Shown: piece by piece, positions 1 to 5,741 of the stretch | Numbering within the stretch: position 1 is the first letter of the stretch | Layout of the letters: each line of letters starts with the position of its first letter | From: Planctomycetaceae bacterium | Lineage (GTDB): Bacteria > Planctomycetota > Planctomycetia > Pirellulales > Thermoguttaceae | Assembly (NCBI GenBank): GCA_009783865.1 | Contig: WRCR01000213.1 | Span: 1 to 7,001, forward strand | DNA: 7,001 bases | Direction of reading: 5' to 3' | Position numbers and translations under genes: made by a program | The notes under the pieces: generated by a model | The model's input: only the letters and a program-made list of their open reading frames with translations | Database searches by the model: none | What the model was told of the DNA's origin: nothing

Positions 1-1835
1 AAGGTGCCTGCGAGCGGGCAGTGCAATCGGGCTGGTATCCTTGTTTCATGGCGAATTTCACAACCGCAATCGGTCTCGGTTCGCTGTATCTTTCTCATCT
101 TATTCCGATTGTCAAATTCGGTGTTTATGCGGCAATCGGTGTACTGCTGTCACTGATTCTGCTGTTCCTGTATCTGCCTGCGCTGCTGTATTTGTTCCCG
201 GACAAGAAAGATGTTTTGCGGGAATCACAGCGGGAACAGAATCCTGATAGTCATCATAATAATGTTGACCCCGAAGGAGATGACGGGCTCATACACAGGT
301 TTTGGCAATACTATGGAAAATTGATTATCCGTTTCCATGTACCCATTTCGCTGGTTTGTCTTGCCGCAATGGTCTATCTTACCTACTGTATGTTCAGCAT
401 ACAAACCTCCGTAAAGATGATGCGGTTCTATTCTCCTAATGCCGAAATAATTGCCCATTACACGGCATTGGAGGAAATGCTCGGTCCGCTTGTTCCGATG
501 GAAGTCGTTTTGAAATTCGACAATTCAAAATGCCAGTTCAATTCATTGGAGCGGCTGCGTTTCGTTGAAGAAGTCAGCAAGGCACTGCGGGAAAAGTTAT
601 CGGAAGACATCGGCGGTGTGATGTCCGTTGCGACGATGGGTCCGTCAACAAAACCGCGGGGCAAACCGGGAAGTTTGAACCGCAAAACTAATGAATGGGG
701 ATTAAACGGACGGATTGACAAGTACCGCTCGGAATTGAAGGACTACGTGACTGTAGAAGGCGACCTTTCACTTGAACCGACTGCGCCGGATTATATGAAT
801 GTTCTGCAATCGCTGCAAATTACGGACTCCGATGCGGCACGGTTGAGAAATGCGGGCATCAATTCCTTGAAGGATATTCTGGCAAGAGCAGACGGAGTAA
901 ATGTTCACGGTATTACCGCCGAAGAGATGGAAAATTTCAAACAGAAGGCGCAGCGATGGCAGAAAGAAAACGGCGTTGACCTTTGGCGTATCAGCATGCG
1001 GGTCTGGTCGCTCAAGAAAGATATTGACTACTCGAAGTTTATTAACAATGTCAAAGACGTTGTTAATCCGATGGTCGATGATTTCGTCGCAAAGCAGTTT
1101 CCGAAAGAACAGTATCCGAAACATCCGCCGACAGTTGAAGACGAAAAATTGGGTGTCATCGGAAAAGTTATGTATTGGTTTCGGCATAAGTGCAAGCAAA
1201 TCAAGGGGTTATTTGTTGCGCCGGAGGAAGACAAATTTGACAGTCAATTTCCGGTTTATGCCGTCTATACCGGCATGGTTCCGGTGGTGTATAAAACGCA
1301 GCATGAACTTATCGAAGGACTCGTTGATAGTTTAATCGGTTCTTTCACTTTTATATGTTTCGTGATGATGATAATGCTGCGGAGTCCCATAGCAGGACTG
1401 CTTGCGATGCTGCCTAACGTGTTTCCGATTGTTATAGTGTTCGGCTTGCTGGGATACTTCGGTGTTCTCATTGATGTCGGAACGATGATGACTGCCAGCG
1501 TTGCGATGGGAATTGCTGTGGACGACACGATACACTTTTTGACGTGGTTTAGACACGGCATTGACTTGGGACTGACACCGCGTGAAGCCATTCTTTATTC
1601 TTATAAACGCAGTGCAACTGCAATATGCCAAACAACGGCTATTGCCGGTTTGGGACTGGCGGCTTTTGCGTTCAGTACATTTACGCCGACCCAGATGTTC
1701 GGTGTAATGATGCTTGCGCTGCTCGTTACTTCAACAATGGGCGACCTGGTTTTCCTGGCTGCGGTTCTATCGGGACCTGCCAGCAGATTCTTTGTTACGA
1801 AGAAAAATCAATCGGCATCAGAGCCGCAATCGTGA
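1..1835 (+). CDS. MMPL/RND-superfamily membrane transporter, C-terminal part (5' truncated)
   Basis: The frame is open through the left edge; the complete gene starts outside the window, and the first in-frame GTG (base 21) is not a real start. Numbering residues from that GTG (604 aa), residues 10-60 are the last membrane helices of the first RND half, with the typical TTAIGLGSL stretch. Residues 104-126 are the helix opening the second half, 127-430 an extracytoplasmic loop, and 434-585 the final helix bundle with GIAVDDTIHF at 497-506, the acidic motif typical of proton-driven RND/MMPL proteins. The missing N-terminal half would bring it to the usual two-repeat, 12-helix architecture. Family members export lipids, hopanoids or other hydrophobic substrates; the substrate here cannot be told. 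Residues about 254-312 form an unusual HhH-like insert. The 3' end overlaps the convergent M50 gene by 28 bases. Confidence 0.9.
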   Translation, partial: GACERAVQSGWYPCFMANFTTAIGLGSLYLSHLIPIVKFGVYAAIGVLLSLILLFLYLPALLYLFPDKKDVLRESQREQNPDSHHNNVDPEGDDGLIHRFWQYYGKLIIRFHVPISLVCLAAMVYLTYCMFSIQTSVKMMRFYSPNAEIIAHYTALEEMLGPLVPMEVVLKFDNSKCQFNSLERLRFVEEVSKALREKLSEDIGGVMSVATMGPSTKPRGKPGSLNRKTNEWGLNGRIDKYRSELKDYVTVEGDLSLEPTAPDYMNVLQSLQITDSDAARLRNAGINSLKDILARADGVNVHGITAEEMENFKQKAQRWQKENGVDLWRISMRVWSLKKDIDYSKFINNVKDVVNPMVDDFVAKQFPKEQYPKHPPTVEDEKLGVIGKVMYWFRHKCKQIKGLFVAPEEDKFDSQFPVYAVYTGMVPVVYKTQHELIEGLVDSLIGSFTFICFVMMIMLRSPIAGLLAMLPNVFPIVIVFGLLGYFGVLIDVGTMMTASVAMGIAVDDTIHFLTWFRHGIDLGLTPREAILYSYKRSATAICQTTAIAGLGLAAFAFSTFTPTQMFGVMMLALLVTSTMGDLVFLAAVLSGPASRFFVTKKNQSASEPQS

Positions 1836-2851
1836 GATTGCGGAAAATTATCCGCCGAAACATAACAATACATCCGGTTATCTTTGCCGTCTTGTTTCGG
1901 TTCATTGAAACTAATAGGATTCGAAGTTAAACCAATAAGTACGAACAGCAGCATAGTCCAGCCGAGAACACGCCGGAAGGGTGTCAGCGGCATTGTGTCA
2001 TCGGCAGTCGGCGGGTGAGAGATTCCGAAAATCGCAAGCAATATCAGCAATAAAATCCAGTTCCAGAGTTGATAAACGACAATGAAAATTATTATGGCGT
2101 AATAGACCGCCCAGGAAAATGCAGCCGCTCTGCGTCCCAGCAGTGCATAAAAAACGTGTCCTCCGTCAAGTTGACTGAACGGCAAAAGATTGAGCGAAGT
2201 AATAAACAATCCGACCCAGCCCGCTTTGCAGACAGGATGAAGGTAGAGTATCGTATCCGGCGGAAGAGGTCCATAAAACCAGTATATCATGTATTGCAAA
2301 AGCAGCGGCTCTCCGAATTGATAACCGGTGCTGCTTGATGTCGGTCCGATATGCGACCACGATAAACCGTAATAGAGACAAAACATAGTCGGAATTAAAC
2401 CTGCGATGGGACCCGATATGCCGATGTCAAACAGTGCGCGGGTATGAGGTATCCGGCTGTCCATTCTTATAACCGCTCCGAGCGTTCCGAAGGGACCGAA
2501 AGGCAGCGGAATGAAATACGGCAAACTGCTGCGCACCCCGTATCGGCAGGACTGAATGTAATGTCCGAATTCGTGACACGTCAGGATAAGCATCAGAGAT
2601 AGAGAGTACTGAACGGACTGCGACAGAAATTGCATCAATAACGATAATGTATCCGAAAAGAAATCGGTATTGAACGGCAAAAGAAACAGCGATACAAGCA
2701 CTTCAAAAAAGAGCGGAAAATTATCTAATTGCAAACCGCTTGTCGTCAGCCATGTTAGACCGTATAGCAACAGAGGAACTTTCCAGTTCAAACGCGGACA
2801 ATATTCCTGATAGCAAGGTTCATAGTGCTGACTCATTTGTGCGTCGTCCAT
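1808..2851 (-). CDS. Site-2-type M50 family zinc metalloprotease (EGY-like membrane protease)
   Basis: A 347-residue polytopic membrane protein with HEFGH at residues 93-97 (zinc ligands and catalytic Glu) and NLLPFSQLDGGH at 221-232, the second M50 signature supplying the third zinc ligand Asp. The segment around 111-130 (PYFIPLPFGPFGTLGAVIRM) is typical of the EGY/FtsH-like-protease-associated branch rather than RseP, and no PDZ domain is visible. Such proteases cut substrates within the membrane; the substrate is unknown. The ATG at 2851 has AAGGA about 10 bases upstream. A second Met (residue 6, base 2836) is possible. It lies 15 bases after the crcB stop and is probably the last gene of the ribE-crcB unit. 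Its C-terminal tail is hydrophilic, and the last residues are encoded antisense to the end of the MMPL gene. Confidence 0.88.
   Translation of the reverse strand: MDDAQMSQHYEPCYQEYCPRLNWKVPLLLYGLTWLTTSGLQLDNFPLFFEVLVSLFLLPFNTDFFSDTLSLLMQFLSQSVQYSLSLMLILTCHEFGHYIQSCRYGVRSSLPYFIPLPFGPFGTLGAVIRMDSRIPHTRALFDIGISGPIAGLIPTMFCLYYGLSWSHIGPTSSSTGYQFGEPLLLQYMIYWFYGPLPPDTILYLHPVCKAGWVGLFITSLNLLPFSQLDGGHVFYALLGRRAAAFSWAVYYAIIIFIVVYQLWNWILLLILLAIFGISHPPTADDTMPLTPFRRVLGWTMLLFVLIGLTSNPISFNEPKQDGKDNRMYCYVSADNFPQSHDCGSDAD
1824..1843. terminator. Perfect hairpin over the MMPL/M50 convergent overlap
   Basis: CCGCAATC (1824-1831) and GATTGCGG (1836-1843) are a perfect 8-bp inverted repeat around the four bases GTGA. 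On the plus strand the loop is a GNRA tetraloop and contains the TGA stop of the MMPL gene (1833-1835). On the minus strand the structure lies within the M50 reading frame shortly before its stop, with a TTTTTCT stretch about 16 bases beyond the stem. It may stabilise or terminate one of the two messages. Confidence 0.4.
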
Positions 2852-2866
2852 TATCTGTTTTTCCTT

Positions 2867-3247
2867 TTACTTCCCGCACCACAATCCTGCAATAACGGCA
2901 ACAATTCCCAACACGTTCTGCGCTAACAAGTTGAACGTCAACGCAATTAACCGGCTGTCCGCAAGCAACTGCTGGTTTTCATATCCGAATGCCGAAAAAG
3001 TTGTAAAGCCGCCGAGAAAACCCGTCAGCAAAATTACCCGCCAATGCGGTGAAACCATTCCGTTTGTTGCCCAGCCCGCAATGAGACCGAACAAAAAACA
3101 GCCGAGAAGATTGACTATAAGCGTTCCCCATGGAAATGAAGTCCCCCAAAGAACCGCCGCACCCTGCGAAACACCGTATCGGGCAAGAGTTCCCAAAGCA
3201 CCCGCAGCGGCAAGAAAACAAAGTTGCAGCGGAATATTCATTGCCAT
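2867..3247 (-). CDS. crcB: Fluoride ion channel CrcB/Fluc
   Basis: A 126-residue, four-helix protein of normal length for Fluc. Visible signatures are AGALGTLARYG at 15-25, PWGTLIVNLLGCFLFG at 39-54 (with the conserved pore Asn at 46) and LLTGFLGGFTTFSAF at 73-87 (the Phe-rich pore segment). The family forms dual-topology dimers that export toxic fluoride across the inner membrane. The ATG at 3247 has GGAAG seven bases upstream and overlaps the ribE end by 10 bases. An alternative ATG at 3241 forms a classic ATGA overlap with the ribE stop. Either start implies translational coupling to ribE. I see no fluoride (crcB-motif) riboswitch upstream of it or of the operon. Confidence 0.93.
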   Translation of the reverse strand: MAMNIPLQLCFLAAAGALGTLARYGVSQGAAVLWGTSFPWGTLIVNLLGCFLFGLIAGWATNGMVSPHWRVILLTGFLGGFTTFSAFGYENQQLLADSRLIALTFNLLAQNVLGIVAVIAGLWCGK

Positions 3248-3837
3248 TCTTTCGCTTCCAAAAGACGCTGCACATATTTCGACAGAATATCCGTTTCGAT
3301 ATTAACGAGGTCTCCGATTTTCCTACTGCCGAGCGTCGTAACTTTCAACGTGTATGGTATCAGCGCAACGCTGAACAACTCCGGTTCGCAGTTAACCAGC
3401 GTTAATGAAACACCGTCAACGGCAACGGAACCCTTTGAAGCCATTTGCGCCGCTAACTTTTTCGGGACGGAAAAATAGTAATTTTGATATTCGCCCAAAT
3501 CGTCAATTTTGACGAGCGTTCCTAATCCGTCGACGTGACCGGAAACGAAATGTCCGCCGAGCCGGTCTCCGAGCGATAACGCTCTTTCGAGATTGACACT
3601 GCTGCCGAGCGTCAACTTGCCGAGATTAGTCCGCGAAAGCGATTCGGGACTAACCTGAAACGTGAAAGACGTTTCGTCTTTATCGATAACAGTTAAACAG
3701 CAGCCGTTGACGGCAACACTGTCGGCAACCTGAACGGCAACGGCGATTTTTGCTTCTTCAATGATAAAGCGGCAGCCGGTTGTTTCCGGCACGACCGCTT
3801 TCACTTTTCCCATTGTTTCGATGATACCTGAAAACAT
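3238..3837 (-). CDS. ribE: Riboflavin synthase, alpha chain
   Basis: A 199-residue protein of standard length with two lumazine-binding repeats. It catalyses dismutation of two 6,7-dimethyl-8-ribityllumazine molecules to riboflavin, the last step of vitamin B2 synthesis, in the cytosol. Repeat 1 begins MFSGIIE and carries VAVNGCCLTV (41-50), followed by ESLSRTNLG (65-73) and GDRLGGHFVSGHVDG (90-104); repeat 2 contains VAVDGVSLTL (138-147) and IPYTL (160-164). Phe2, Ser40, Cys47, His96 and His101 match conserved active-site positions of the E. coli enzyme (offset by one, from memory). The start at 3837 is chosen because family members begin MFxGI; the frame extends to an ATG at 3888, but the extra 17 residues are low quality and contain likely promoter sequence. 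No clear Shine-Dalgarno precedes 3837. It is the first gene of a unit with crcB and the M50 protease. No FMN riboswitch is visible. Confidence 0.95.
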   Translation of the reverse strand: MFSGIIETMGKVKAVVPETTGCRFIIEEAKIAVAVQVADSVAVNGCCLTVIDKDETSFTFQVSPESLSRTNLGKLTLGSSVNLERALSLGDRLGGHFVSGHVDGLGTLVKIDDLGEYQNYYFSVPKKLAAQMASKGSVAVDGVSLTLVNCEPELFSVALIPYTLKVTTLGSRKIGDLVNIETDILSKYVQRLLEAKEWQ

Positions 3838-3907
3838 TTTTTTTGAAAATCGGTGGTTGAAATTAAGTTTAGTAAATGTGTAGAACAAGACGATATTATC
3901 AGATTTT

Positions 3908-3926
3908 CAGTCCGATTGCAAGTTTT
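3908..3926 (-). promoter_or_regulatory. Conserved promoter-upstream motif, ribE copy
   Basis: On the minus strand this reads AAAACTTGCAATCGGACTG, directed at ribE and ending 71 bases before its start codon. It is identical over 19 bases to the copy at 6879-6897. Downstream on the same strand, at the offset seen in the other copies, are TTCTACAC (3885-3878) and CTTAAT (3867-3862), weak counterparts of TTTTCCCC and the -10 box. An alternative reading would use TTGCAA within the motif as a -35 with TAATAT 17 bases on. Function is inferred from repetition, orientation and spacing only. Confidence 0.55.
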
Positions 3927-4032
3927 TCTTGTACGCAGATTAAACTGGCACTTTTTGCTCTTACCTACAATTGCTGGTATGTTAGAATTTCTGCCGGTTG
4001 TCCGCTGGTTGATATCTGCGGCTGCCATTATT

Positions 4033-4056
4033 ACTCGTCACTCACCACTCGCTACT
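4033..4056. repeat. Degenerate heptamer tandem repeat
   Basis: ACTCGTC, ACTCACC, ACTCGCT and a partial ACT follow each other directly in non-coding DNA, about 3.4 copies of a 7-base unit with a constant ACTC start. Short heptamer repeats occur between genes in several bacterial groups; no function is implied. Confidence 0.45.
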
Positions 4057-4105
4057 AATTGTTAAAATGGATAAGAAAATGTTAAATCAGGTAGTTCAGG
4101 TAAAG

Positions 4106-4140
4106 CAAAGGCATTGGCAGGCATTTGCGCCTTGTTTTTT
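4106..4140 (+). terminator. Weak intrinsic-terminator-like hairpin with T6
   Basis: CAAAGGC (4106-4112) can pair with GCCTTG (4129-4134) leaving one bulged A; the inner AGGC/GCCT (4119-4122/4129-4132) is an alternative pairing. Six T follow at 4135-4140. No plus-strand gene precedes it, so it would only make sense for a short non-coding transcript from the intergenic region, or it is chance. Confidence 0.25.
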
Positions 4141-4208
4141 AGGGGTTCGGCTTTACAAAAATTTTTCGAGTCAGGGCTTGTTGTTAGGCGGTTTTGAGGG
4201 TTGCCGGG

Positions 4209-4226
4209 AAACTTGCAGTCGGACTG
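4209..4226 (+). promoter_or_regulatory. Conserved promoter-upstream motif, cheX copy
   Basis: Reads AAACTTGCAGTCGGACTG on the plus strand, with a single difference (G for A) from the ribE and permease copies. It contains the odd palindrome CAGTC-G-GACTG (4216-4226), so a dimeric regulator could bind. It ends 17 bases before the -35 hexamer of the cheX promoter; its centre lies about 61 bases before the predicted transcription start, a common position for activator sites. Confidence 0.55.
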
Positions 4227-4243
4227 GAGAAACGGTTTTCATA

Positions 4244-4272
4244 TTGTTTTTTCCCCGAAATTAGTTTATAAT
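4244..4272 (+). promoter_or_regulatory. Sigma-70-type promoter for cheX
   Basis: TTGTTT at 4244-4249, a 17-base spacer and a perfect TATAAT at 4267-4272. The predicted transcription start is near 4279, giving a leader of roughly 57 bases, A-rich and ending in AAAAGG directly before the ATG. TTTTCCCC at 4249-4256 overlaps the -35 and spacer and recurs in the permease promoter region. Confidence 0.65.
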
Positions 4273-4335
4273 CGAGCGGTGTGTTATCAATAACTGAAAT
4301 AAAAATAAATCAGACACATTTAGAAAAGAAAAGGT

Positions 4336-4815
4336 ATGTCATTAGCAGTCAGAGTCGAATTTATAAATCCGTTTATTGTTGCCGTCACCAAGACGCTGGA
4401 AACGATGGTCGGCTGTAAGGTCACGCGGGAAACACCACAATTAAAGAGAAATCCTACCACGCTTTATCCTATCAGCGGAATCATCGGTATGTCTGGTGCT
4501 CTTGTCGGAACTGTTGTTTTCACAATGTCAACAGAACTTGCTTTACGATTTGCGTCTTCACTTTTGCAAGAGGAGCAGACCGAACTCAATGCGGATGTTT
4601 TCGACGCAATCGGCGAGTTAACCAACATCATTGCCGGCAATGCAAAAGCACAGTTAGAAGAATACAACTTGAAGTTAAGTTTGCCAAATGTTATAAACGG
4701 CGTGTCAACCGAATTGCGGTTCCCGGAACACTGCCAGCCGATAACGATACCGTTCACCACGGACATTGGTCCGCTTGCCGTAGAAATCGGGTTCGCCTCA
4801 CCAAAGACAGAGTAA
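4336..4815 (+). CDS. cheX: CheX-like chemotaxis phosphatase family protein
   Basis: A 159-residue soluble protein matching the CheC/CheX/FliY phosphatase superfamily in the single-motif CheX arrangement. It opens VEFINPFIVAVTKTLETM (7-24), like other CheX proteins, has a GIIGMSGALVGTVVFTM strand-loop region (48-64), and the ELTNIIAGNAK segment (94-104) carries the catalytic ExxN pair Glu94 and Asn97. CheX dephosphorylates CheY-P and so resets the flagellar switch; planctomycete-type CheX homologues are often annotated only as chemotaxis protein, so the phosphatase role is by homology. It faces a flagellar rod gene tail to tail with 15 bases between, fitting a motility context. AAAAGG sits almost against the ATG at 4336, so the start has poor ribosome-site spacing, but the alignment to family N-termini supports it. 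Confidence 0.85.
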   Translation: MSLAVRVEFINPFIVAVTKTLETMVGCKVTRETPQLKRNPTTLYPISGIIGMSGALVGTVVFTMSTELALRFASSLLQEEQTELNADVFDAIGELTNIIAGNAKAQLEEYNLKLSLPNVINGVSTELRFPEHCQPITIPFTTDIGPLAVEIGFASPKTE

Positions 4816-4828
4816 GAACCATACCTTC

Positions 4829-4847
4829 TTTTACGCAACCCGTAAAA
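4829..4847. terminator. Hairpin at the cheX/flgF convergent junction
   Basis: TTTTACG (4829-4835) and CGTAAAA (4841-4847) are a perfect 7-bp inverted repeat around the loop CAACC. It covers the TAA stop of the minus-strand flagellar gene (4831-4833) and lies 13 bases past the cheX stop. There is no T-tract after it on either strand, so it is a 3'-end structure rather than a textbook intrinsic terminator. Confidence 0.35.
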
Positions 4848-5619
4848 TCCGATTGAGCAAATTTCCTGTTGCTTCGTCCTGCGTGTGCATCATCTTGACA
4901 TTCATTTCCAACGAGCGGGATGCAATTATCATCTCAATCATTTCCGTTGACGGATTCGTGGACGACATCTCAAGATGCTTTTCCCGAATTCGCGGACGTT
5001 CATCAGCGGCGATGTCATCGTATTGTCCTTCAAGACGATAAACATTTTCGCCGGTCTTTACCATTTGCTTCATATCCCTCGGATTAACCAGCGCAATCTG
5101 CTGCGTTCTGCCGGAATTGATGCGGGCATCCTGAATCACGCCGTCATCGGAAATGTGCCAAGTCGCAGAGTTGGCATCGGGAACCATCATCGGCATTCCG
5201 TCTGTGTCAAGAAGTTGAAATCTGCTGTGTCCCCATTCCGTTACAAACATTCCGTTTCGGTCAACCTGAAAATTACCGGCGCGGGTCAGAAATTCTTCGT
5301 TGTTTGACATGTCCCGAACCCGAAACCATCCTTCACCTTGTATTGCCAAGTCGGACGGCACTTTGGTTTCCTGTATGGGACCCTGTTTGAATTCGGTTAG
5401 AGTTCCGATGGTATGCACACCGCCGCCGATGTCGGTAATGCAGCCGGTGTCGGATTCAATTTCGCCGAGGGCAATCGACTCGGCATGTCTCGCCATTTGA
5501 ATAGCAAGTTCCCGTTTGAAGCCGGGTGTTTCAAGGTTGGCAATGTTATTGGAAATCGTCTGCATCCGATATTCCTGCGCCATCGCACCTTCCGCCGAAA
5601 TGTATAAACCGTAAGACAT
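4831..5619 (-). CDS. flgF: Flagellar basal-body rod protein, FlgF/FlgG family (FlgF-like)
   Basis: A 262-residue axial protein of the flagellar rod/hook family, exported through the flagellar type III apparatus. The N-terminal rod domain is clear (SNNIANLETPGFKRE at 23-37), as is the central LAIQGEGWFRV region (91-101) and TRAGNFQVDRNGMFVTEWG (112-130). The C-terminal domain STNPSTEMIEMIIASRSLEMN (220-240) forms the coiled-coil partner of the N-terminus. Length fits FlgF or FlgG; the opening MSYGLYISAEGA and the ending favour FlgF, but the two are paralogues and FlgG cannot be excluded. AAGGA sits about 10 bases before the ATG at 5619. The gene follows the sugar permease on the same strand across 122 bases containing a GC-rich hairpin, so co-transcription is uncertain. 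Confidence 0.88.
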   Translation of the reverse strand: MSYGLYISAEGAMAQEYRMQTISNNIANLETPGFKRELAIQMARHAESIALGEIESDTGCITDIGGGVHTIGTLTEFKQGPIQETKVPSDLAIQGEGWFRVRDMSNNEEFLTRAGNFQVDRNGMFVTEWGHSRFQLLDTDGMPMMVPDANSATWHISDDGVIQDARINSGRTQQIALVNPRDMKQMVKTGENVYRLEGQYDDIAADERPRIREKHLEMSSTNPSTEMIEMIIASRSLEMNVKMMHTQDEATGNLLNRILRVA

Positions 5620-5647
5620 GTTGAAACATCCTTGTTAAGGTAGCGTA

Positions 5648-5668
5648 GCGGGGGCTAAAGCCGCCCGC
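5648..5668. repeat. GC-rich intergenic palindrome upstream of flgF
   Basis: GCGGGGGCT (5648-5656) and AGCCGCCCGC (5659-5668) pair over nine base pairs with one bulged base and a two-base loop. It lies about 30 bases before the flagellar gene and 70 bases after the permease stop, in otherwise AT-richer DNA. The GGGGGCTAAAGCC core resembles dispersed extragenic palindromes common in planctomycete-like genomes (from memory). No T-tract follows on the minus strand, so termination is not obvious. Confidence 0.5.
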
Positions 5669-5741
5669 CTATTTGACGTAATCGGACGAAACGACTATTC
5701 TGATTAGTAAAAATGGCGAAAATTTAGCGATTATGCGGATT

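Larger units (their letters stand above)
3838..4335. other. Divergent intergenic region between ribE and cheX (498 bp)
   Basis: No convincing coding sequence lies here. The short open frames (for example 4067-4264 on +, 65 codons) cross the promoter elements and encode nothing recognisable. The region holds two of the three copies of the AAACTTGCARTCGGACTG motif in opposite orientations, a good sigma-70-type promoter for cheX (4244-4272), a weak promoter candidate for ribE (around 3862-3885), a degenerate heptamer repeat (4033-4056), and a hairpin followed by six T (4106-4140). No riboswitch or tRNA was recognised. Confidence 0.7.

Noticed and set aside
768..1199. Long antisense open frame within the MMPL gene, and similar long opposite-strand frames elsewhere
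   Set aside because: These are shadows of well-supported genes with clear family motifs in the sense frame; their translations show no coherent domain.
3838..3888. N-terminal extension of riboflavin synthase to the ATG at 3888
   Set aside because: Family members start at MFxGI, which is the ATG at 3837; the 17 extra residues have no family counterpart and overlap the predicted ribE promoter and leader.
4067..4264. 65-codon plus-strand open frame before cheX
   Set aside because: It runs through the conserved motif and the -35 element of cheX, has no ribosome site and no recognisable protein features.
3248..4335. Fluoride or FMN riboswitch controlling ribE-crcB
   Set aside because: I could not find the conserved core sequences of either class in the upstream region; the predicted ribE leader is also too short (about 18 bases) to hold one.
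101..4857. Further partial matches to the three-copy motif (TCCGATTG near 105, 1425 and 4849)
   Set aside because: Only eight bases match, and they lie inside coding sequence without the rest of the motif or the downstream elements.
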